From Curtobacterium guangdongense (lineage in GTDB: Bacteria; Actinomycetota; Actinomycetes; Actinomycetales; Microbacteriaceae), in NCBI RefSeq assembly GCF_049341845.1, contig NZ_JBMPIT010000004.1, positions 307,475 through 371,474 of the forward strand: a DNA stretch of 64,000 nucleotides, in the 5' to 3' direction. The position numbers and the translations under genes are program-made. Below, one piece after another: positions 1 through 9,742 of the stretch. The notes under the pieces are model-generated. The model made no database searches and was not told where the DNA came from. It saw only the letters and a list, made by a program, of their open reading frames with translations. Every line of letters begins with the position of its first letter. Position 1 is the stretch's first letter.

Positions 1-537
1 AGCGGTCTCGTACGCCATGTGCACCAGGACACGGTGCAGCGTGACGTCGCGGTGCTCCGGAGCCCACCACGGCACGACCCCGCGCGCGTCGAGGTCGAGC
101 GCCTCGATCGTGGCGTCGGCGTGGGCGGCGCTGGCGTGGTGGAACGCCACGATGTCCGCCATCGTCTCGTCGAGCGTCGCGTACATGTCCCGGTCGTCGT
201 CGGAGTCGAGCCATGCCGGCGGATCGGGGAGCGGTCGGTCGAACACCCGCCCGAAGTACTCGGACTGCACGGCGGCCACGTGCTTCACGAGCCCGAGGAC
301 GTTCGTGCCCGTCGGGGTCACCGGCCACCTGGCCTGCCGTTCCGCGAGTCCGTCGAGCTTCGCGAGCAGCGCTGCCCGGTGCTTCTGCAGGTAGCGGTGC
401 AGCGTCTGCTTCACGAGTGCCTGGTCGGTGACCGGGGACGTCCCCTCGTCGGTGAGCAGGGAGTTCCCGGTCGCGGCGATGGAGCCGGTCGGCGGTGCAG
501 GTCGCACCGCCGGCGGCTCCTCGGTGGTGTCGCTCAT
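1..537 (-). CDS. DinB/DUF664 family protein (partial)
   Basis: The gene reads leftward from ATG 537 and runs off the left edge, so only the first 179 codons are visible. The segment TGTNVLGLVKHVAAVQSEYFG (in two parts: TGTNVLGLVKH then YFGRVFDR) and the later WWAPEHRDVTLHRVLVHM are typical of DUF664 members of the DinB four-helix-bundle superfamily, where conserved His residues bind a metal. DinB relatives include thiol-dependent transferases and damage-inducible proteins; the substrate here is unknown. The start codon overlaps the stop of the upstream gene in ATGA, so the two are probably translationally coupled. Confidence 0.8.
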   Translation of the reverse strand, partial: MSDTTEEPPAVRPAPPTGSIAATGNSLLTDEGTSPVTDQALVKQTLHRYLQKHRAALLAKLDGLAERQARWPVTPTGTNVLGLVKHVAAVQSEYFGRVFDRPLPDPPAWLDSDDDRDMYATLDETMADIVAFHHASAAHADATIEALDLDARGVVPWWAPEHRDVTLHRVLVHMAYETA

Positions 538-1145
538 GCCCTCGATCGTGCCACCGCGCGCTCGCGGATGCGCTCCGACTCGGCCACGGCGACGCGCTCG
601 GCGGTGAGCAGCAGCCCGGCCACCTCCGCGGAGTTCCGCGATGGTGCGTCGTTCCAGCTGGTCAGGTCGCGCACGCGGCCCATCCGGACGTCCGGGGCGG
701 GGCACCAGAGGACCGGCGAGCCCTCTTCGACCGCGAGTGCGTGCCAGACGACGTCGAGGGCGCGCTGGACCGGCTGGGAGTGCACCGCGTGCGGACCACC
801 GGCCGCGTAGACCACGGCACCGACGAGGCACGCACCGACGAGCGGGCGTCCGGCGACGTCCATCGCCGCGGCACTCGACGCCTTGCGGGTACGGCCCTTC
901 TCGTCGACGTAGGAGAACCACGCGTGCTGGATCCAGCCGCGTTCGACGACACCGCGCGCACCGGACAGCAGCCGCTCCACGTCGGCGAGGTCGCGGAGCT
1001 GCGCTTCGGCTCGACGGACCCTGGCAGCGGCACGACGCTCGGCGAGCCGGTCGAGGAGGCCGCGGAACCCGGAGCGGGTGGGCGTGGGGAGGGAGGGAGA
1101 GGCGTCGGTGTCGACGTCGTGCTGGACGCGGAACTCGAGGGTCAT
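534..1145 (-). CDS. DUF6197-like hypothetical protein
   Basis: This 203-residue protein starts at ATG 1145 behind a good ribosome-binding site (GGAGGGGCCTG just before the start). An N-terminal Arg/Ala-rich helix (about residues 25-65) is followed by a region with GWIQHAWF, ACLVGAVVYAAGG and, near the C-terminus, TSWNDAPSRNSAEV. The pattern of GW, a CL-GA pair and a final WND-P-R--EV motif matches DUF6197 as I remember it. No function is known for that family. It overlaps the DinB gene downstream by 4 nt, suggesting co-expression. Confidence 0.65.
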   Translation of the reverse strand: MTLEFRVQHDVDTDASPSLPTPTRSGFRGLLDRLAERRAAARVRRAEAQLRDLADVERLLSGARGVVERGWIQHAWFSYVDEKGRTRKASSAAAMDVAGRPLVGACLVGAVVYAAGGPHAVHSQPVQRALDVVWHALAVEEGSPVLWCPAPDVRMGRVRDLTSWNDAPSRNSAEVAGLLLTAERVAVAESERIRERAVARSRA

Positions 1146-1204
1146 CAGGCCCCTCCGATCTTCACGTGCACGGATGGTGTGGGGAGACGATAACCCCGTT
1201 CTGG

Positions 1205-2086
1205 TCAGCCGTCGAGAGCGGCGTCGATCCCACGCTCGGCGACGATCCGGAACGCGCTGTCGTCGCTGAGGTGCATCGCCGAGGCGATGGACACGGCCCA
1301 GCCACGTGCCCTGGTCCAGGTGGCGTCGTCGGCAGGGACCAGCGCGCGGAAGGTGCGCCGTGCCTCCCGGTCGAGCGTCAGCCAGGCGGTCGCGAGGTCC
1401 ACTGCCGGGTCGCCCGCCGTCACGTCGCCGAAGTCGACGACCGCCGACAGGCGGTCGCCGGTGCCGTCCGGCGCGGGTTCGACGAGCAGGTTGAATGGGT
1501 GCAGGTCGCCGTGCACCCAGACGGGAGGCCCGGCGTACGCGGGCAGGGCGGCTGCGATCCGCCAGAGCGCGGCCAGCTCCACGGCACGTGGCACGTCCGC
1601 GGTGGCGAGCCGGTCCAGGACGGCCTCCGAGCGGGTGCGCAGGGGGACGGCGCGCACCGGGTTGACCGGCGCGTCCGTCGGCGCGGGCACGTGCAGCAGC
1701 CGGACGAACGCGGCGAGCGCCTCGGCAACCGCTGTCCCGCCCGCGCGTTCGCCCGCCGGGACGCCGGGGAGCCAGCGCACGACGCTCCACGACCACGGGT
1801 ACCCCAGCGCCGGGCGGCCGGTCCGCACCGGATCGGGGACGGGCACGATGGCGGCGACCCGGTGGGCGATCTCGGGGAGCCAGCGTTGCTCGTGCTCGAT
1901 GAGCCGGGCGGCGGCGGCACGACGGGGGAGTCGGACGGCGAGCAGCTCCCCGAGCCGGACGACCACGTTGTCCCAGCCGTTCGCGACGACTGCGAGCGGC
2001 AGGTCCGCGAGATCGGGGTGCTGGTCGGCGAGCAGCGCGCGGACGAGCTCGGTGTCGACGTCGACCTCGGCTGCTGGGGTGGGCAT
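1205..2086 (-). CDS. phosphotransferase, APH family
   Basis: This 293-residue protein has the aminoglycoside-phosphotransferase/choline-kinase fold. The Brenner-type catalytic loop HGDLHPFNLL lies near residue 190 (Asp is the base, Asn binds metal) and the metal-binding VVDFGD near residue 218. The family covers antibiotic kinases as well as kinases of small metabolites, and the sequence does not fix the substrate. A -10 box TAGCCT ends 6 nt before the ATG, so the mRNA is probably leaderless, and a palindrome at 2144-2155 lies in the promoter. A TetR gene is encoded immediately upstream on the same strand and is the obvious candidate regulator. Confidence 0.85.
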   Translation of the reverse strand: MPTPAAEVDVDTELVRALLADQHPDLADLPLAVVANGWDNVVVRLGELLAVRLPRRAAAARLIEHEQRWLPEIAHRVAAIVPVPDPVRTGRPALGYPWSWSVVRWLPGVPAGERAGGTAVAEALAAFVRLLHVPAPTDAPVNPVRAVPLRTRSEAVLDRLATADVPRAVELAALWRIAAALPAYAGPPVWVHGDLHPFNLLVEPAPDGTGDRLSAVVDFGDVTAGDPAVDLATAWLTLDREARRTFRALVPADDATWTRARGWAVSIASAMHLSDDSAFRIVAERGIDAALDG

Positions 2087-2143
2087 CGGGTCAGGCTAGC
2101 CCGGGCGGCTCCTCCCCGCGAACGGGGGCTCTCGGGACGAACC

Positions 2144-2155
2144 TACCGCTTGGTA
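2144..2155 (-). promoter_or_regulatory. TetR-type operator candidate upstream of the phosphotransferase
   Basis: The sequence TACCGCTTGGTA has inverted TACC/GGTA arms, a layout common in TetR-family operators. It lies about 45 nt upstream of a -10-like TAGCCT (2093-2098) that is 6 nt from the phosphotransferase start. The neighbouring TetR gene makes an operator role plausible, but only one short palindrome supports it. Confidence 0.35.
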
Positions 2156-2223
2156 TCTTCATAGGGTCGGAGACGTGGGTGTCGCTGGGGGGACTCACGA
2201 CCCGTGGTCGTGTCGGACCGGCG

Positions 2224-2883
2224 TCAGGGCGCCTCGGTCCGCGCGATGAGGGCCACCAGCCGTGGGATCTCCGGGCGCATCCGCTCCGTGACGATCGCGG
2301 CGAGCAGGACCGTCCAGAGGTCGCGGAGCCGTTCGAACAGGTCCACGCGGTCGGCCAACACGTCGGAGACCGTCTGCACGCCGGTGTACGCGGGGATGAC
2401 CACGCGCCCGAGCATCTCCGGGTCCCAGACCTCGTCGACCTCGCCCGCGGCGATCCCCTGCCGCATCAGCTCGGCGACGACCGCCATCCAGTCGGTGTAC
2501 GGGTTCTGCCGTGCCACCTCGGCGGTCGCGGCCTCGGTGGACAGCCGGATGCCGGCGCTCACGACGACCTCGGACACCATCTGCGTCGCGAGTCCCTGCG
2601 ACATCCACATCAGCGACTCGAGCGGGGACGTCGACCGGGCGGACGCCGCTTCGCCGTACCGCCGGGACACCTCGTGCTGCTCCGTGATGACCGCCCCTGC
2701 CAGGTCGCGCTTCGACCCGAAGTGGAAGTAGAGCGCCCCCTTGGTCAGCCCGGCTCGTTCGGCGACGGCGTCCATCGAGGCGCCGACGTACCCGTGCTCG
2801 TCGAACTCGTGGGCCGCGGCCTCGAGGATCGCCGCCCGTGTCGCCACCGCGCGCTGCTGCCGCGACTGTCCGTCCTCCGCCAT
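2224..2883 (-). CDS. TetR/AcrR family transcriptional regulator
   Basis: This 219-residue protein has an N-terminal helix-turn-helix (about residues 12-58) with the recognition segment ERAGLTKGALYFHFGSK, which is strongly TetR. The C-terminal two thirds is an all-helical ligand-binding domain. The arrangement resembles the gamma-butyrolactone receptor-like (ArpA/ScbR) subgroup, but the ligand cannot be read from sequence. The start ATG 2883 has a Shine-Dalgarno GGAGGC seven bases upstream. It sits between a small membrane-protein gene (divergent) and the phosphotransferase (downstream, same strand), either of which it may control. Confidence 0.9.
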   Translation of the reverse strand: MAEDGQSRQQRAVATRAAILEAAAHEFDEHGYVGASMDAVAERAGLTKGALYFHFGSKRDLAGAVITEQHEVSRRYGEAASARSTSPLESLMWMSQGLATQMVSEVVVSAGIRLSTEAATAEVARQNPYTDWMAVVAELMRQGIAAGEVDEVWDPEMLGRVVIPAYTGVQTVSDVLADRVDLFERLRDLWTVLLAAIVTERMRPEIPRLVALIARTEAP

Positions 2884-2978
2884 CTGGGTGCCTCCGGAGC
2901 CGATCGTATCGGCGGCTCCCGGGCGGTGTCGGGCAGATCCCCGGCAACCGTCAGGTGACGTGTCCTACGGTTCCCGGC

Positions 2979-3422
2979 ATGGACGGATGGCGGAACCCGA
3001 CGCGCTGGGCCCGAGCGGGTCGATGGCTGCTCCTGCCCATCGCGGTCCTCGACTGGTTCGCGCTGCCGGCCCAGGGGGTCTTCGTCACGGCGTTCCTCGT
3101 CGCGGTCGTCGGGCTCGTCGGGATCGCCGCCGCGCTCGTCGTTCGGATGCTCCGCGGCAGCCGTGGCGCGATGGCCGCCCTCGGCGTCGTGATGCTGCTC
3201 GGCGGTCTGGCCGTCTTCGGGCTCGACCCGTTCCCGGGGTCCTTCCCGCTCATCGACTCGTGGTGGCCGGATGCCATCACGCAGCCGCAGCACGTCGGCA
3301 GCGCCTACTGGCAGCTCGCCGGACTCGGGATCGAGCTGTGCGGGTTCGGCCTGCTCGCGACGCTGCTCGTCGTCACGCTGACGCGTCCGACCCTGCACGG
3401 CGGGTCAGCACCGCGACGCTGA
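2979..3422 (+). CDS. small four-helix membrane protein, unknown function
   Basis: This 147-residue protein has about four hydrophobic segments (near residues 14-34, 38-55, 62-82 and 110-132) and a short basic tail, so it is an inner-membrane protein. I recognise no family. The start was chosen because TACGGT (2966-2971) lies exactly 7 nt before ATG 2979, the leaderless-promoter spacing used repeatedly in this window. Its last 50 bases overlap the 3' end of the convergent GAF-domain gene, so the two transcripts are complementary at their ends. Confidence 0.7.
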   Translation: MDGWRNPTRWARAGRWLLLPIAVLDWFALPAQGVFVTAFLVAVVGLVGIAAALVVRMLRGSRGAMAALGVVMLLGGLAVFGLDPFPGSFPLIDSWWPDAITQPQHVGSAYWQLAGLGIELCGFGLLATLLVVTLTRPTLHGGSAPRR

Positions 3423-4545
3423 CGTCGGCGTCGGGTGCGGCCTCGCGCAGTGCCCGGATCCGGTCGACGAACGCCGTGGCCTCGGGCTCCGCTGCCGCCA
3501 GGGCCGCGACGGCACCGATGTCGTCGAGCCCATCGAGCGACAGGAGCCCCGCGGTGAACAGCACGAGGCGGTCACCCGGTACGAGGTCGACCTCGACGTG
3601 GGTCCGCGCCGTGCCCTCCGGCTGCAGCCCGATCGGCAGGTCGGTCGTCCTGAGCACCGTGTGGGTGTCGTCGGCGCGGACGTGCAGCGCCAGGCCGTGG
3701 CCGGCGTCCACGAACGAGACGTGACCGGTCGTCGGGTCGATCCGTGCGTGGAAGAGCGACCCGACGGCACCGGCGGCCTCCAGGTCGGCGCCGATCTGGG
3801 CCTCCAGTGCCGGGCCGTCCGCTCCCAGCTGCACGTCGGTGCGTGCCACGACGGCGGCGCGGAGCGTCGACGCGAGCAGGCCGGCCGCGCTGCCGGCGGC
3901 CGAGACCGAGCCGATCGTCAGTCGGATGGTCCCGTCGGCCGCGACGCGCCAGTCCGCGACGTCGCCGGACCCCTCGCGTGACGAGGCGACGGCGGCGAAG
4001 TCGTGGCCGGGGACGTCGATCGGATCGGGGACGAGCGCGTCGAGCACCCGCCGCACCCGGTCCCGGTCGATCGCGTGGCCCAGCTCCCGCTCCGCCCACC
4101 GCGCGAGGTCGCGGAGCATCTCGACGTCGGCGGGGGAGAGCTCGCGGGGCTTCGCGTCCATGATGCAGAGCGTGCCGACACGGGTGCCGTCGAGCATGGA
4201 CAGCGGCGCACCGGCGTAGAAGCGGATGCCCGGCTCGCCCGTCACAGCCGGGAGCCCGCTGAACCGCGGGTCGAGTGCGGTGTCCGGCACCACCATCGGC
4301 CCGTCCTGCAGCACGGTCGTCGAGCAGAACACGTCACTCGCGGCGGCGCTCCCGCCCTGCTGCCAGCCCTGCGCGGACTGCGCCGTGACGAGGTCGCCGT
4401 GCACGAGGTTGAGGAAGCTCAACGGCACCCCGAACGCCGCCTGCGTCATCCGGGTGATGCGGTCGAACCGCTCCTCGGGACCGCTGCCGAGCACCCCGAG
4501 GGCCTCGACGAGCGCGTTCCGTCGGTCCGCCTGGGTGTCAGTCAC
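3373..4545 (-). CDS. GAF domain protein with a degenerate PP2C/SpoIIE phosphatase domain
   Basis: This 390-residue protein has an N-terminal GAF domain (about residues 20-165, with FYAGAPLSMLDGTRVGTLCIMD typical of GAF sensors; quoted part YAGAPLSMLDGTRVG) and a C-terminal PP2C-like domain (about 185-380). The PP2C domain keeps the first acidic motif (GSGDVADW) and the AGHGLALH motif. In the two other metal-binding motifs, however, the usual GDV and TDGL are replaced by IGSVSAAG and FTAGLLS, so two of the catalytic aspartates are missing. It is therefore probably a pseudophosphatase or protein-binding module in a partner-switching or redox/light-sensing pathway. It starts at GTG 4545 inside the end of the ThuA gene, with TAGACA 6 nt upstream. 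Confidence 0.8.
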   Translation of the reverse strand: MTDTQADRRNALVEALGVLGSGPEERFDRITRMTQAAFGVPLSFLNLVHGDLVTAQSAQGWQQGGSAAASDVFCSTTVLQDGPMVVPDTALDPRFSGLPAVTGEPGIRFYAGAPLSMLDGTRVGTLCIMDAKPRELSPADVEMLRDLARWAERELGHAIDRDRVRRVLDALVPDPIDVPGHDFAAVASSREGSGDVADWRVAADGTIRLTIGSVSAAGSAAGLLASTLRAAVVARTDVQLGADGPALEAQIGADLEAAGAVGSLFHARIDPTTGHVSFVDAGHGLALHVRADDTHTVLRTTDLPIGLQPEGTARTHVEVDLVPGDRLVLFTAGLLSLDGLDDIGAVAALAAAEPEATAFVDRIRALREAAPDADVSVAVLTRRAGSDASA

Positions 4546-5293
4546 GCGTCCTGTCTACCGCACCCTCGGCGAGGAACCAGTCGCGCGGGTGCTCGTCGGC
4601 CGTCAGCACGAGGCGCGGCGTCGTGGGAGCGGCCCACTCCGCGGCGTTCGCGAGCACCCGCTGGATGTCCGGGTGGTGGTAGACGGGGTACTCCTGGTCA
4701 CCGGGCGAGAAGTAGAAGACCCTGCCCCGGCCACGACGGTAGGCGACGCCGGAGCGGAACACCTCCCCGCCGGTGAACGTCGACAGGAAGACCTCTTCGT
4801 CGGGGCGGGGGATGTCGAAGTACTCGCCGTACATCTCCTGGCGGTCGATGACGATCGGGTGCGGGACGCCCTTCGCGATGGGGTGGTCGGGCGCCGTCGT
4901 CCAGACGAGCTCGCGCTCGCCGTCGTTCCGCCACTTCAGGGAGCACGTCGTGCCCATCAGCCGCTTGAACGGCTTCGAGTAGTGCCCGGAGTGCATCACC
5001 ACGAGGCCCATCCCGGCGTGCACGGCGTCCACGACCCGCTGCACGACCTCGTCGCTGACCTCCTCGTGGGCCGCGTGGCCCCACCAGAACAGCACGTCCG
5101 TGGCGTCGAGGCGCTCCTGCGTGAGACCGTGCTCCGGCTCCTGCAGCGTCGCCGTGCCGACCGTGGCCTCCGGCAGGTGCTCCTGCAACGCGGCCGCGAC
5201 GACGGTGTGGATGCCGTTCGGGTAGTGCGCGACGACCGTCGCGTCGCCGCGGGTCTCGTGCACGTTCTCGTTCCAGACGACGATGTTCTTCAC
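4538..5293 (-). CDS. ThuA domain-containing protein
   Basis: This 251-residue protein belongs to the ThuA family (class I glutamine-amidotransferase-like fold, first described in rhizobial trehalose utilisation). Typical segments are VLFWWGHAAHEEV (about residue 70), GLVVMHSGHYSKPFKRLMG (about 95-113), and GRGRVFYFSPGDQEYPVYHH (about 190-209). It starts at GTG 5293, overlapping the stop of the upstream dehydrogenase gene in GTGA. Rhizobial ThuA and ThuB (a Gfo/Idh/MocA dehydrogenase) act together on disaccharides through 3-keto intermediates, and the same pairing here argues for a 3-keto-glycoside route, although the sugar is unknown. Confidence 0.88.
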   Translation of the reverse strand: MKNIVVWNENVHETRGDATVVAHYPNGIHTVVAAALQEHLPEATVGTATLQEPEHGLTQERLDATDVLFWWGHAAHEEVSDEVVQRVVDAVHAGMGLVVMHSGHYSKPFKRLMGTTCSLKWRNDGERELVWTTAPDHPIAKGVPHPIVIDRQEMYGEYFDIPRPDEEVFLSTFTGGEVFRSGVAYRRGRGRVFYFSPGDQEYPVYHHPDIQRVLANAAEWAAPTTPRLVLTADEHPRDWFLAEGAVDRTRD

Positions 5294-6399
5294 TGCTCGA
5301 TCTCCATCTCGTGTCCTGCCTGTGCCGACGCGTAGATCGCGTCGACGACCCTGCTGCGGTGCAGCGCGAACTCACCGTGGTGCCCGTCGTGGAGGCCGCT
5401 GCGGATCGTGGCGATGAACTCCTCGATCACGCGCTGGTGGTGCCCGCCGGGGACCTGCACGCCCGGCCGGGTGACCGTCGGGATGCCCTGCTCGTCGGAG
5501 TAGAGCGTCACGGTGCCCTCCGTCGCGTAGTCGCGCACGAACAGTCGTGCACCACCCGTCGACCCGAGGAGCTCGACCTCGATGTCCTCGACGTCCTTCG
5601 AGTAGCTCGCCCAGCTCGCCTGCAGCACCAGGCTCGACCCGTTGTCGAACCGGAGGAGGGCGCTCGCGAAGTCCTCGACGTCGAACGGACGGTCCGTCGC
5701 CGCGGACACCGGGGTCCGCTCGCTGCCGCCACGGCCGGCGCTGCCGAGTTCGTTGTACGTGACGGCGCTCGCCGTGACCACGCGGGGTTCGCCCATCAGG
5801 TGCAGTGCGATGTCGAGCACGTGCGACCCGAGGTCGATGAGGGGACCGCCGCCAGCGGTCTCCTTGTTCGCGAACCAGCTCCGGATCCCGGGGATGCCGG
5901 CGCGACGGAGCCAGCTCGCGCGGGCGTGGTAGACGTGGCCAATCGGATCGCCCTCGGCGAGGTGGTTCGCGAGGAACTGCACGTCGGCGCGGCGGCGGTG
6001 GTTGTACGCGACCTCGAGCACGCGGTCGTTCCGGACGGCGGCGTCGACCATCTCCTGCGCCTGGGCACCGGTCGTCGCGAGGGGCTTCTCGCAGAAGACG
6101 TGCTTGCCGGATTCGAGCGCGGCGACCGCGATGGGGTGGTGCAGGGCGTTCGGGACGCCGATCGACACGACGTCGAGGTCGTCCCTGGCGACGAGGTCCT
6201 GCCAGTCCTCGTACGTGTTCGGCACGTGCCGGGTCTCGGCGAGTTCGGCCAGTCGAGCCGTCTCCTGTCCCGCGAGCGCCACCACCTCGACCCCCGGGAG
6301 TGCCGTGTAGGCATCGAGGTGCGTGGTCCCGGCGAACCCGAGACCGACCACCCCGACGCGGAGCGTGCGTGCTGCATCCGTCGTCGTGTTCGTCGTCAT
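5290..6399 (-). CDS. Gfo/Idh/MocA family oxidoreductase (ThuB-like)
   Basis: This NAD(P)-dependent dehydrogenase has an N-terminal Rossmann fold (VGVVGLGFAGTTHLDAY) and the hallmark CEKPLA (about residue 105), followed by the GFO_IDH_MocA C-terminal domain with GGGPLIDLGSHVLDIALHL. Such enzymes oxidise a sugar hydroxyl to a ketone. ATG 6399 is preferred (369 residues) because GGTGG lies 7 nt upstream; ATG 6405 is in frame but too close to it. The gene is directly upstream of and overlaps the ThuA gene, forming a thuBA-like two-gene unit. A near-palindromic operator candidate lies at 6432-6445. Confidence 0.88.
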   Translation of the reverse strand: MTTNTTTDAARTLRVGVVGLGFAGTTHLDAYTALPGVEVVALAGQETARLAELAETRHVPNTYEDWQDLVARDDLDVVSIGVPNALHHPIAVAALESGKHVFCEKPLATTGAQAQEMVDAAVRNDRVLEVAYNHRRRADVQFLANHLAEGDPIGHVYHARASWLRRAGIPGIRSWFANKETAGGGPLIDLGSHVLDIALHLMGEPRVVTASAVTYNELGSAGRGGSERTPVSAATDRPFDVEDFASALLRFDNGSSLVLQASWASYSKDVEDIEVELLGSTGGARLFVRDYATEGTVTLYSDEQGIPTVTRPGVQVPGGHHQRVIEEFIATIRSGLHDGHHGEFALHRSRVVDAIYASAQAGHEMEIEQ

Positions 6400-6431
6400 C
6401 GACATGCCACCGACGCTACCGGAGGCTCGGG

Positions 6432-6445
6432 TCGAATCGATACGA
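6432..6445. promoter_or_regulatory. LacI-like operator candidate upstream of the sugar dehydrogenase operon
   Basis: TCGAATCGATACGA is symmetric at 12 of 14 positions with the central CG typical of LacI-family sites. It lies about 35 nt upstream of the dehydrogenase start, where a sugar-responsive repressor could act. No LacI gene is visible in the window, so the regulator would be encoded elsewhere. Confidence 0.35.
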
Positions 6446-6465
6446 GAGGCGGCGTGTTGCCGTGC

Positions 6466-6516
6466 TGGGGGTGGGTGGGGTGGGGCGGGTGGGGGCGGTG
6501 GGTGGTGGTGGGTGGG
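6466..6516 (+). other. G-rich tract with many G-runs
   Basis: About 50 bases on the + strand consist almost only of G with single T or C interruptions, giving more than ten GG-GGGGG runs separated by one base. Such a tract can fold into a G-quadruplex. It lies between the divergent dehydrogenase operon and the DUF3817 gene and directly abuts the palindromic repeat at 6517. Confidence 0.6.
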
Positions 6517-6586
6517 CCGAATCGCGCGTAGGAGGTCGAATCGCGCGTAGGAGGCCCGAATTTCTGACCTCCTACGCGCGATTCGA
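6517..6586. repeat. palindromic repeat element, family 2, copy 1 (GAATCGCGCGTAGGAGG half-sites)
   Basis: Three copies of the half-site are present: a direct copy at 6517-6535, a second direct copy at 6536-6554, and an inverted copy at 6568-6586. The last two form a perfect 19-bp stem (arm sequence TCGAATCGCGCGTAGGAGG) with a 13-nt loop. The second copy in the window, at 20281-20339, has the same half-site-plus-hairpin organisation. No coding function is seen in this interval, which separates divergent genes. Confidence 0.85.
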
Positions 6587-6658
6587 CTTCCTATTGCGCG
6601 TGTGAGGGGAAGGAACGCGCGCGGAGGTCTCCCATCCGTGGTCCGCGACGATGGAGGC

Positions 6659-7117
6659 ATGACGCCTCGATCCCTGTTCCGTGCCCTCGCGGTCGCCGAA
6701 CTCGTGACCTGGACGATGCTCCTCGTGGGCATGCTGCTGAAGTACGGCTTCGGGCTGGGAGACCTCCCCGTGCGCATCGGCGGTAGCGTGCACGGCTTCG
6801 TGTTCCTCGCCTACCTCGTCGTCACGACGGTGGTCGCGGTGAACCAGCGGTGGTCGTTCGGCACGCTGGCGCTCGGCTGGGCGAGCGCGGTGGTGCCGTA
6901 CACGACGCTGCCGTTCGAGATCGGTGTCGCTCGCCGGGGCATGCTCGATGGCCCCTGGCGCCGCTCCGCTCGAGCGGGAACGCGGCCCGGGTTCTGGGAC
7001 CGCCTGCTCTTCTTCGTGGTGCGTCGCCCGGCAGTCGCCGTCGTGGTGGGCGTGGTGCTCGTCGTCCTGGTGTTCGTGGTGCTGCTGACGATCGGCCCGC
7101 CGGTGCCGTCCCGCTGA
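6659..7117 (+). CDS. DUF3817 domain-containing membrane protein
   Basis: This 152-residue protein has the DUF3817 signature: an N-terminal MTPRSLFRALAVAELVTW, KYGFGL followed by GGSVHGFVFLAYLV (about residues 35-60), and then a hydrophobic hairpin. A fourth hydrophobic segment (about 120-145) follows a basic linker. The role of this actinobacterial family is unknown. The start was chosen at ATG 6659, behind ATGGAGGC (GGAGG Shine-Dalgarno). Confidence 0.8.
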   Translation: MTPRSLFRALAVAELVTWTMLLVGMLLKYGFGLGDLPVRIGGSVHGFVFLAYLVVTTVVAVNQRWSFGTLALGWASAVVPYTTLPFEIGVARRGMLDGPWRRSARAGTRPGFWDRLLFFVVRRPAVAVVVGVVLVVLVFVVLLTIGPPVPSR

Positions 7118-7219
7118 CGTCGGTCCGGCTGGCACGTCCTGCCCCGTCCCGTCCTGTCACGGTTCCACGACTTGCCGCTCACTTCCGCGGCGGTTCCACG
7201 ACACACCCCTCCGCGCGCT

Positions 7220-7245
7220 CGAGATGCCGGAATTACGGCATCTCG
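7220..7245. terminator. hairpin between convergent DUF3817 and icd genes
   Basis: CGAGATGCCG and CGGCATCTCG form a perfect 10-bp stem with a 6-nt loop (GAATTA). It lies about 100 nt downstream of the DUF3817 stop. There is no U-run after it, so it is either a stem-only actinobacterial terminator or a small repeat. Confidence 0.5.
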
Positions 7246-7273
7246 GACGGGGCCCACGAGGGGCACGCGAACG

Positions 7274-7313
7274 GACGGGAGGCACGGTGCCAGCTGGCAC
7301 CGTGCCTCCCGTC
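7274..7313. repeat. palindromic repeat element, family 1, copy 1; probable terminator of icd
   Basis: GACGGGAGGCACGGTGCC pairs perfectly with its inverted copy at 7296-7313 across a self-complementary AGCT, giving a perfect 40-bp palindrome. It starts 16 nt beyond the icd stop codon. Eight further copies and one half copy share the outer GGACGGGAGGC stem elsewhere in the window, so this is a dispersed element as well as a likely terminator. Confidence 0.85.
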
Positions 7314-7328
7314 AGTGGACTGCCTGCG

Positions 7329-9539
<2,211 letters not shown>

Positions 9540-9597
9540 GCTGGCGGGTACTCCCTTGTTCGCGCGTCGGTGGTTCCACGCTACTCGTCGTGAGCGA

Positions 9598-9615
9598 TAT
9601 CTCGACATCAAGATA
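9598..9615. promoter_or_regulatory. palindromic operator candidate upstream of icd
   Basis: TATCTCGACATCAAGATA is symmetric at 14 of 18 positions (TATCTYGA-TCRAGATA pattern). It lies about 60 nt upstream of icd and about 130 nt upstream of the divergent small gene. The shape suits a winged-helix dimer (MarR-like), but I cannot name the regulator. Confidence 0.45.
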
Positions 9616-9742
9616 CATGGGCTGTGGAGAGACTGCCGTGGGCATCCAGCTGTGGACCTTAATCGTGCAGACGACACCCAGGCGCGTCACTGTGTTCACA
9701 TAGGGGATGGCCGTGCACTGGAAGGGTCGAGAGGAGCACACC

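Noticed and set aside
6517..6586. CRISPR-like array
   Set aside because: Only three half-sites, two of them adjacent with no spacer and one inverted; this is a hairpin element, and no cas gene is present.
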